Part shown: positions 51,134 to 57,353 of the stretch, piece after piece
How positions within the stretch are numbered: the stretch's first letter is position 1
Layout: each line of letters begins with the position of its first letter
Source: Spirochaetia bacterium
Lineage (GTDB): Bacteria > Spirochaetota > Spirochaetia > Treponematales > Treponemataceae
Direction of reading: 5' to 3'
DNA: 57,353 nt
Assembly: GCA_900769975.1 (NCBI GenBank)
Contig: CAAGIR010000286.1
Location: 1-57,353, forward strand
Notes under the pieces: generated by a model
Told to the model about the DNA's origin: nothing
Database searches by the model: none
What the model saw: only the letters and a program-made list of their open reading frames with translations
Made by a program: the position numbers and the translations under genes

Positions 51134-51871
51134 TTATTCTTTTTCAAAAAGGATTTCTGTTATCTGTCTGTCAGCCGCCAATCCTTTCCTTTCAAATTTT
51201 GTTTGAGTTCTCCAGGATTGTGGTTCTGCAAAACCATTATATTTATTTTTAAGATTTTTTGTCTGATTAAGTTCTTCCAAAGCGAATTCGGCATATTCAA
51301 TTATGTCAGTTACAAAATAAAGATATCCGCCTTTTGAAAGTTTTTTTGCCATTAAATCTGTTCTGGGACGTTGCACAAGCCTTCGCTTATGATGACGTTT
51401 TTTAGGCCATGGATCAGGGAAAAATATGTGAATACCGTTTATGGAATTGTCGCCAATCATTTTATCCAGAACTTCAAGTGCATCATATTCAATAATAAAA
51501 AGATTTTTCAGGTTACGTTTTTTAATTTCGCTTAAAACTTTACCAACTCCAGGCGTGTGGACTTCTATCCCTAGATAATTTATGTCAGGATTTGCCTGTG
51601 CAATTTCTACAGTAGCATCTCCCATCCCAAAACCAATTTCTACTATAATGGGATTTGTATTATTAAAAATATCAACAAAATTAATTCGCTTTTCTTCAAA
51701 TGGAATGCACCACGAAGGCGAAAGTTCATTATAAGCTTTTTCCTGTGCAGCGGTCATTCTTCCTGCACGCAAAACATAAGTTTTTATTTCCCGTCTGTAT
51801 TCGGAAGGCGGGTACGTTTCAGTTTCTGAGTCTTCCTTTTTATTTGTTTGAATAATATCAATATCTGACAA
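51134..51871 (-). CDS. trmB: tRNA (guanine-N7)-methyltransferase
   Basis: TrmB makes m7G46 in tRNA. The 245-residue Rossmann methyltransferase has the SAM-binding motif VEIGFGMGDATVEIA and the family signature FFPDPWPKKRHHKRRLVQ. The N-terminal 40 residues form a Glu/Thr/Lys-rich tail. The C-terminal region ends in TKFERKGL. The gene lies 19 bp upstream of ligA and 35 bp downstream of the lipoprotein gene. Confidence 0.95.
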   Translation of the reverse strand: MSDIDIIQTNKKEDSETETYPPSEYRREIKTYVLRAGRMTAAQEKAYNELSPSWCIPFEEKRINFVDIFNNTNPIIVEIGFGMGDATVEIAQANPDINYLGIEVHTPGVGKVLSEIKKRNLKNLFIIEYDALEVLDKMIGDNSINGIHIFFPDPWPKKRHHKRRLVQRPRTDLMAKKLSKGGYLYFVTDIIEYAEFALEELNQTKNLKNKYNGFAEPQSWRTQTKFERKGLAADRQITEILFEKE

Positions 51872-51906
51872 TTATTTTCCTCCAATGAAAATTAATTTGT
51901 TATTTA

Positions 51907-52578
51907 TTAGTTGTCCAGTGTAACTTCCTGTAAAGGCATAATGCAAATAATATTATTGCCAGGCGTCATCCAGATATCCTGATAATATTTTGCATTACTA
52001 AAAAGATTCCAGATTCCTCGTGAAGTATTAAAACTATCATTTTTGTCTGCAAAATAAAGCATAACTTTATCTTTGTCATAAATGGCAATTTTTTTAGTGC
52101 CGTTCTTTTTTTCCAATAACTCTTCACTCTGATGATAATCCATAGAATAAAATGAAGAATCATAACTTACATTCATAGTAATGGACGTTTCCTTTTCATC
52201 AGCATTCTTAAATGTAATTTCGTATTTGCCGCTTGGAAAAACTTCATTTTTTGGCATAACAAGATTTGTATTTCCAGCCCACTGACGGTTCTGATTTTCC
52301 AGCCTTGTAATATCGTTAAATTCCCAAATATAACCGCCATTTTCACAAATGACTTTTACGCTGTCAAAACGCCTTACGTCGCTTACTGCTTCTACAAAAA
52401 AGCTCATTCTTGCATTCGGATTTTTTTCATCGCGATTATATTCAAAAATTACAGAATATTCTGGAGAAATGACTTCTGGAGTTACCTGAGAACAGCCGAA
52501 TGAAACAAAAATAGAGAAAAAACACAGGAAACAGCCAAGAGAAAATTTTATAATTTCAAAAGTTTTTTTATTCATCAT
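51907..52578 (-). CDS. Lipoprotein, unknown
   Basis: A 223-residue lipoprotein with signal ending SFGC (Cys near 29) and a beta-rich body (VKVICENGGYIWEFNDITR, then YEITFKNADEKETSITMNV). No family is assigned. It follows the hypothetical gene after 1 bp. The pair ATG-ATG at its start (MMNKK) leaves the exact start ambiguous by one codon. Confidence 0.65.
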   Translation of the reverse strand: MMNKKTFEIIKFSLGCFLCFFSIFVSFGCSQVTPEVISPEYSVIFEYNRDEKNPNARMSFFVEAVSDVRRFDSVKVICENGGYIWEFNDITRLENQNRQWAGNTNLVMPKNEVFPSGKYEITFKNADEKETSITMNVSYDSSFYSMDYHQSEELLEKKNGTKKIAIYDKDKVMLYFADKNDSFNTSRGIWNLFSNAKYYQDIWMTPGNNIICIMPLQEVTLDN

Positions 52579-52579
52579 T

Positions 52580-53743
52580 TTAGAAATTAAAATTTAAATT
52601 TATGACAGTCAAATCGCTTGCCGTAAACTGATTTACAAGTGATTCAAACTTAATATTAACTTTTTTACACGCATCTTCAAGATAATTAAAATAAAAATTA
52701 CCAAGTCCACTTGCATCTGCACCTTCTGGAAGTTCACGATAAAAGTCAATAAGCGTCTTTTTATTTGTATTTGAATTTTTAGCAGTCTCGATGTTTTCTT
52801 TTACTTCCTGGAATTCATCATCTTTATTGTACAAAGTAATCGAAAGCCTGCCCTGTTTTCCAATAGAAGATGAACCGCCTCCCAGTTTCCAGGAAAGAAA
52901 TACAAGTTCGTGTTTTCGCTGCAATTCTTCTACAATTTTTACACGTACATCAGGATCAAGGACAAGTGATTCTATATCATCAATACCATGATACATATTT
53001 TTTGCTTCTTTTCTGATGTTTGTGTTTTCACAACCAAGTGCAAGTTCCATTGTCAAAATTGAAATATATTCTGCTGCCACAGATTTTTCCATATAAAGAC
53101 TTAAAAGATTTCTGATGACAATATACATTTCGTTTGCACCGTCGCTTTTTGTGAACAAAGTAATAATATACCAGTTCATAAGTCCAAGTCTGTTCAGGAA
53201 TTTTTCAGACATAAGGATATAAATGTTTTTTTCTTCATCTGAATAATCTTTATTTGTCATTATTGATTTCCAGATTGGGTCGAGAATCATTTTTCTTGCT
53301 GTCTGGATTGCATTTTCCTTGTTCTGTAATGTGGAACGCAACTGTCTATCCGATAACTGGGTGCGTTCATCTATAATGTGAGCAGGATTTGCTCTATTGT
53401 GCTTTTTTACACAGTCACATTGAATTAAACCTGAATATACTTCTCTGTCAAACTGTTTATATAGGATAGAAAAAACTATGACTTTGCAAAGATCCATTAC
53501 ATCCTGCCTGGAAGACACAAACTCTGGCATAGAAATTTCGATTTTTGAAATGTAATCCAAAAGAATCATATTCTGGACTGATTGCGGAGAAAATTTATTT
53601 AAGGCTATTCCATATTCTTCTGCATTGTCTGCCAGTCTAAAGCGCATAAGTTTTTTATTATGACTAATAAAGTTTGATGCACCATCTTCTGTAAGCACGA
53701 CTTTTAATGGTAATTCTATTAAAAATTTTTTATTGGATCTCAT
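52580..53743 (-). CDS. Conserved hypothetical protein, first gene of the trmB-ligA operon
   Basis: No family recognised. The frame can be opened at GTG 53794, but that codon overlaps a perfect -10 box (TATAAT at 53791-53786), so I place the start at ATG 53743, giving 387 residues. The protein is mixed helical, without a signal peptide or membrane span. The middle carries a Cys-Lys-His patch, IQCDCVKKHNR. The C-terminal third is enriched in Asn, Lys and Glu. Distinct features are a long helical centre (about 150-290) and GGGSSSIGKQG near 310. The transcript should have a leader of about 36 nt. Confidence 0.6.
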   Translation of the reverse strand: MRSNKKFLIELPLKVVLTEDGASNFISHNKKLMRFRLADNAEEYGIALNKFSPQSVQNMILLDYISKIEISMPEFVSSRQDVMDLCKVIVFSILYKQFDREVYSGLIQCDCVKKHNRANPAHIIDERTQLSDRQLRSTLQNKENAIQTARKMILDPIWKSIMTNKDYSDEEKNIYILMSEKFLNRLGLMNWYIITLFTKSDGANEMYIVIRNLLSLYMEKSVAAEYISILTMELALGCENTNIRKEAKNMYHGIDDIESLVLDPDVRVKIVEELQRKHELVFLSWKLGGGSSSIGKQGRLSITLYNKDDEFQEVKENIETAKNSNTNKKTLIDFYRELPEGADASGLGNFYFNYLEDACKKVNIKFESLVNQFTASDLTVINLNFNF

Positions 53744-53785
53744 ATTTGCCACTTCATAGAAAAATTCAAAGAGTTCTACTATATA

Positions 53786-53814
53786 ATTATACACGATAGG
53801 ACTTGCAATGTAAA
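53786..53814 (-). promoter_or_regulatory. Near-consensus promoter of the trmB-ligA operon
   Basis: TTTACA (53814-53809), 17 nt, TATAAT (53791-53786). The expected start is near 53779. It overlaps the GTG that would give a longer upstream start, which argues against that start. Confidence 0.85.
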
Positions 53815-53831
53815 CAATAAAAATTTAAACT
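53803..53831 (+). promoter_or_regulatory. Weak candidate promoter of the pseudopeptidase gene
   Basis: TTGCAA (53803-53808), 17 nt, TAAACT (53826-53831), 9 nt before the ATG. It overlaps the divergent promoter. If real, the mRNA leader would be only a few nt. Both hexamers are four-of-six matches. Confidence 0.35.
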
Positions 53832-53840
53832 ATATGTAAT

Positions 53841-55919
53841 ATGAAAAAGATTTTTTTTCTTTTTGTCTTAATTTTCTTTTTCTCTAATGCATTTTTTTCA
53901 CAGGAAATATCAAATCAAATGTTAACTTTCCTGCAAAATAATGGTTTTTCCGCCACAACACAAAGTCTAGTTTCAGGCGGTGAAAATCTTTTTGCATATA
54001 ATATAATTATAAAAATCCCTTCATTAAAAGAAAATAAATCAGAAAATACAAAAGTAAATCCGCAAAAAGTTCAAAACGATTTTTTTATAAATTCACTTGA
54101 TGACGCAAATAACACAACCACAAATTTTATTTTGATTTTTAATCAGGAAGATTTTTTTTCAAACAAAAACCTCGATAACAAATCTGACACCACAGAATTT
54201 TCAGAACAAAACGCTTTTTTGGAAAATCAAAACCTCATAAAAAACGTAATCCGTCAAATTCAGACAAAAAATTACGATTTTAATACATATTTTCTGTTTA
54301 CTTACGGAGAAAAACAGACACCTGAAAAGCAGGGAATGATATACGGCACGCAGATTTTTATAGATTCATTAAATTCGAATGAAGACTCTACCGTCCTGCT
54401 TTTTAATCTGAATGAACAAAAAAATCACATTTTTACAAACAGCAATGGAATTACTGCACCCTCTTATTTAATTCAAAATGAATTTAATATTCTTGCCGCA
54501 AATGGCTTAAAAAAGGCAGTTCCATCATTTTACATAAGCCAGTTGTTTCGCCTGAGTGTTTTCGAAGACAGACAGCTTGATTCTTTTTTTCAAAATAACA
54601 TTCCCGCTGTCAAAATTGATTTTTCACCTGCACAAATACAAAACCAAAATCAATCAGATAATAATGTTTATGAAACTATTGAAAACATAATCCTTCAAAG
54701 CATAGAAAAATTTGCACAGACAAATCAGGAACAACGCATCTGGGAACATCATTTTTTTATGATTAATTTTTTTGGCAGATATATTAACCTTTCGGAAAAA
54801 ACTACTGTTAAAATCATCATTACTTTGGTTTTTCTATGGATAATATTTTTGCTTTTTTTTATTTTCATTAATCAAAATAAAAAGAAATACGACTGGCAGC
54901 GCTTAAAAAAAATCTGGTATGTAGTTCCATTAACCTTTTTATTAATTTTGTTTTCGCTTTGGGCAGGAAGATGGATTTTTTCACATTTTTCAAGTTCGTA
55001 TTCAGATATAGCAAAAATTTTCGGACTTTTTTGTACACAGTTAATTTTGACGTTTCTTGTTTGTTCTGTAATCTTCAACATCCTGCTTTATTTTAATCCT
55101 TATTTTGAAGAACATTCCATTGACTTTCTGATTACAATCTGCTGCTTTATAAATCAATCTTTATTTATACTAATTGACATTTCCCTTTTTCCCATTTTTA
55201 TGTTTATCTGTTTACTGTCAATTCTTGCCTTAATCTGTAAAAACAAAAAACTTCACATTTGCATTTTCATTGTTATGGCACTAAGTTTTCAGCCATATCT
55301 TAATTTATTAACACAACAGTCAGATGCACTACTTTTACGACAGTTTTGTTTTTCAAATAATAAAATTCTGATTTTTTTAACTTTAATTTTATATCCTGTT
55401 TTTATCGTATACTTTAGAATTTTAACTTCGTTCAAAAGGCGGATTATAAAAACATCAAATCACATTATTGTAGTTTCCTCAATTTTTCTTCTTCTTGCAG
55501 CCTCGACAACAGCTTTTATATTTTTTTCTACTAATAAAATAAAAAAACAGGCAATTCCAAAGCCCAAATACATTTTAAAATCCTCAGATAAAAACACCAT
55601 CACCATTTCATATTCAGATAAATCAGTTTTCGGCGATACAATCAGAACTTTATTTATAGAAACTGATTCTTCTCCATTGCAATGCGATGTTTCCATTCAG
55701 ACAGAAAACAACACCCCGATTTTATATTCCGACAGCGACTTCATACGAAGTGCAAAAAACTCCGTTTACTTTAAAATTCCAAATTTGCCACCTGCACAAC
55801 TTAAATTCGTCTATTGCAGCAGCGATGAACCATGCAGAATAATTGTAACGGCAATTTTTGAAACAGAAGATGAAAATATATTCAATTTAGTCACAAAATC
55901 TGTTATAATAAACGAATAA
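53841..55919 (+). CDS. Polytopic membrane protein with a degenerate M28-peptidase-like ectodomain
   Basis: The 692-residue product has a signal peptide (about 1-20), an ectodomain (about 21-325), eight membrane helices (about 328-575) and an exported C-terminal domain of about 110 residues. The ectodomain has an M28-like order: strand FILIFNQED (100-103, where M28 has HxD), FLFTYGEKQ (EE motif reads EK, 157-158), GTQIFIDSL (169-177), LLFNLNE (NLD reads NLN, 189-191) and a final NNIPAVKIDF (252-261). All metal ligands seem lost, so it is probably a pseudoenzyme with an ERMP1-like layout. Function is unknown. It has no ribosome site. DinB starts 19 bp downstream. Confidence 0.6.
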   Translation: MKKIFFLFVLIFFFSNAFFSQEISNQMLTFLQNNGFSATTQSLVSGGENLFAYNIIIKIPSLKENKSENTKVNPQKVQNDFFINSLDDANNTTTNFILIFNQEDFFSNKNLDNKSDTTEFSEQNAFLENQNLIKNVIRQIQTKNYDFNTYFLFTYGEKQTPEKQGMIYGTQIFIDSLNSNEDSTVLLFNLNEQKNHIFTNSNGITAPSYLIQNEFNILAANGLKKAVPSFYISQLFRLSVFEDRQLDSFFQNNIPAVKIDFSPAQIQNQNQSDNNVYETIENIILQSIEKFAQTNQEQRIWEHHFFMINFFGRYINLSEKTTVKIIITLVFLWIIFLLFFIFINQNKKKYDWQRLKKIWYVVPLTFLLILFSLWAGRWIFSHFSSSYSDIAKIFGLFCTQLILTFLVCSVIFNILLYFNPYFEEHSIDFLITICCFINQSLFILIDISLFPIFMFICLLSILALICKNKKLHICIFIVMALSFQPYLNLLTQQSDALLLRQFCFSNNKILIFLTLILYPVFIVYFRILTSFKRRIIKTSNHIIVVSSIFLLLAASTTAFIFFSTNKIKKQAIPKPKYILKSSDKNTITISYSDKSVFGDTIRTLFIETDSSPLQCDVSIQTENNTPILYSDSDFIRSAKNSVYFKIPNLPPAQLKFVYCSSDEPCRIIVTAIFETEDENIFNLVTKSVIINE

Positions 55920-55937
55920 AACTTTATAAAAATTAAA

Positions 55938-57131
55938 ATGTCTGATAATAACGAAAAACTTACACACTGGTATTTACATGTAGATTTAGATGCTTTTTTT
56001 GCGTCTGTAGAACAACTGGATAATCCGCAATATAGGGGAAAACCTGTTATTGTAGGCGGAAAACCAGAAGACAGGCGAAGTGTTGTTTCTACAGCCTCTT
56101 ACGAAGCAAGAAAATTTGGGGTTCATTCTGCAATGCCCACATTTCAGGCATATAAATTATGTCCGCAGGGAATTTTTGTTCGATGCAGAATGGAGAGGTA
56201 CAGTGAATTATCATACAAAATTATGAACATTTTTAGGAATTATTCACCAGATGTCGCACAAATGTCCATTGATGAGGCATTTATTGATATAACGGGGACA
56301 GAAAAACTTTTCGGACCTCCAGAAGAAACTGCAAAGAAAATTCAGGAAGATGTGAAATTGCAGACAGGACTTACGGTTTCAGTTGGTCTTGCAACAACAA
56401 AATATCTTGCAAAAATTGCCTCAGGGTATTCAAAACCGAACGGATTTACCTACATTCACAAAGGAGATGAACAGAGTTTTATGCTGAATCTTCCATTAAA
56501 TAAAGTGTGGGGATTGGGTAAAAAATCCATCGAACTATTAAAATCAAAAGGCATTAAAACAACACAAAACATTTACGATATGCCGTATGAAACTTTGGAA
56601 TTTCTTTTCGGTAAAAATATGGCAGGCTTTTTATTTAATGTTGTGCGTGGCTTGGAAAAAGACACATTTTCCCAAAAACCTAAATCACATTCTATGAGTG
56701 CAGAAACAACGTTTATTTATGATTTAACAGATATTTACAGCATAGAAACAGAACTTTTAGAACTAGCACAAAGCGTTTTTTTCCGACTTTTAAAAGAAGG
56801 AGGATATTCACGCACCGCCATGGTAAAAATCCGTTATGATGATTTTACAACCTGCACCATTCAGGAAACAGTTGATTCAAACATCATCACATTAGATTCA
56901 TATTATGAAATTATAAAACGCATATTTGAAAAAAAATTTATAAACGGACGTGCAATCAGGTTACTGGGAGTGGGACTTGAAAACATCGAAACAGAAGAAA
57001 AACCTCAGCAACAGGAACTTTTCGAAAATGATGACAAGAAAAAACAGGCAGTTGAAAAAGCCATTTTAAAACTTTCGAAAAAAAATCCCGAAATAAAAAT
57101 TCACCGTGCCAGAACATTAAAAAATAATTAA
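55938..57131 (+). CDS. dinB: DNA polymerase IV
   Basis: DinB is a Y-family translesion polymerase. The 397-residue protein has the catalytic HVDLDAFFASVEQ (metal Asp), the YSELSYKIM region, SIDEAFIDITG (catalytic Asp-Glu), the thumb and little-finger domains, and a C-terminal QQELF that matches the beta-clamp binding motif (about residue 363). It starts without a strong Shine-Dalgarno site; a TATAAT lies about 25-30 nt upstream. It is followed by a tandem repeat array. Confidence 0.95.
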   Translation: MSDNNEKLTHWYLHVDLDAFFASVEQLDNPQYRGKPVIVGGKPEDRRSVVSTASYEARKFGVHSAMPTFQAYKLCPQGIFVRCRMERYSELSYKIMNIFRNYSPDVAQMSIDEAFIDITGTEKLFGPPEETAKKIQEDVKLQTGLTVSVGLATTKYLAKIASGYSKPNGFTYIHKGDEQSFMLNLPLNKVWGLGKKSIELLKSKGIKTTQNIYDMPYETLEFLFGKNMAGFLFNVVRGLEKDTFSQKPKSHSMSAETTFIYDLTDIYSIETELLELAQSVFFRLLKEGGYSRTAMVKIRYDDFTTCTIQETVDSNIITLDSYYEIIKRIFEKKFINGRAIRLLGVGLENIETEEKPQQQELFENDDKKKQAVEKAILKLSKKNPEIKIHRARTLKNN

Positions 57132-57134
57132 TAA

Positions 57135-57353
57135 CCTTCTTTACAATTGCAAACCGCAGAAAGTTTCAACTTTCGAGGATTGCAATTGCGTTCGCGTCAT
57201 CGCGAACAGTCCAATAACAGAGTTTCGCCAGAAACTCTAAGTTAAATCAAATGGCGCCATTTCAGCCATTTGATTTATTCCTTCTTTACAATTGCAAACC
57301 GCAGAAAGTTTCAACTTTCGAGGATTGCAATTGCGTTCGCGTCATCGCGAACA
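57135..57353. repeat. Tandem four-hairpin repeat after dinB, cut by the window end
   Basis: One complete and one partial unit with the same four inverted repeats as at 5305-5586, beginning at 57143 and 57288, a 145-bp period. The GTTCGCG/CGCGAAC loop is TCAT here. The fourth hairpin is extended to a 12-bp stem (AAATCAAATGGC with GCCATTTGATTT). The array continues past the window. Confidence 0.93.

Overview
The window is a piece of a spirochaete chromosome, most likely a gut or rumen type Treponema. The evidence is low G+C (by eye about one third), the short ThrRS without a TGS domain, the omega-like RpoZ of spirochaete type, RsbU/V/W-like partner switching next to ssrA, bactofilin with TPR and MtaB, spirochaete-style lipoprotein signals, and mostly housekeeping gene content. 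I see no prophage, insertion sequence, CRISPR array or obvious genomic island. The unusual material is in the details: start codons, promoters placed on start codons, an unannotated 29-codon gene, structured intergenic repeats and degenerate enzymes.

Layout. 1-320: GC-rich non-coding DNA with a hairpin element (copy A). 321-920: a DJ-1/YajL-like protein. 936-5151 (minus): rpoZ-miaA, then a tiny AURKAIP1/COX24-like ribosomal protein gene, an intrinsic terminator, and dxs-folP; dxs appears to start at an ATT codon. 5152-5683: two tandem 144-bp units of a four-hairpin repeat. 5684-9737: a serine hydrolase, an HTH-EIIA protein, a secreted transglutaminase-like protein and a pseudouridine synthase. 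9843-16096: a TPR protein with a degenerate Mrr-like tail, a metallophosphoesterase, a ParB-like protein, an RsbU/RsbV/RsbW switch and tmRNA. 16102-19613: hslO, thrS and a small coupled gene pair. 19862-20135: three tRNAs. 20209-29095: tig, clpP, clpX, a DEAD-box helicase, a glycosyltransferase and smc. 29117-31834: a membrane protein, an acidic TPR lipoprotein and a SIMPL lipoprotein. 31879-34351: serS and an AI-2E family membrane protein. 34361-36238: two poorly known minus-strand genes. 36345-38998 (minus): bactofilin-TPR-mtaB followed by tRNA-Pro and tRNA-Val. 39060-41786 (minus): rfbB-rfbA-rfbC for dTDP-sugar synthesis, without rfbD. 42026-45157: an FGGY kinase, araD-like gene and recO. 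45429-48562: recJ and an M23 endopeptidase. 48579-53743 (minus): an operon with a conserved hypothetical, a lipoprotein, trmB, ligA and a short hypothetical. 53841-57131: a polytopic M28-like pseudopeptidase and dinB. The window ends inside a second tandem array of the four-hairpin repeat.

How the genes work together. Protein quality control is concentrated here (tig-clpP-clpX, tmRNA, Hsp33). DNA maintenance genes (recO, recJ, ligA, dinB, smc) are spread through the window. The rsb genes look like a partner-switching stress or morphology switch. Several sigma70-type promoters are near perfect (TTTACA-17-TATAAT is recurrent), and three of them sit so close to their start codons that the mRNAs should be leaderless. 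All assignments come from reading sequence and recalled family motifs; no database search was run.
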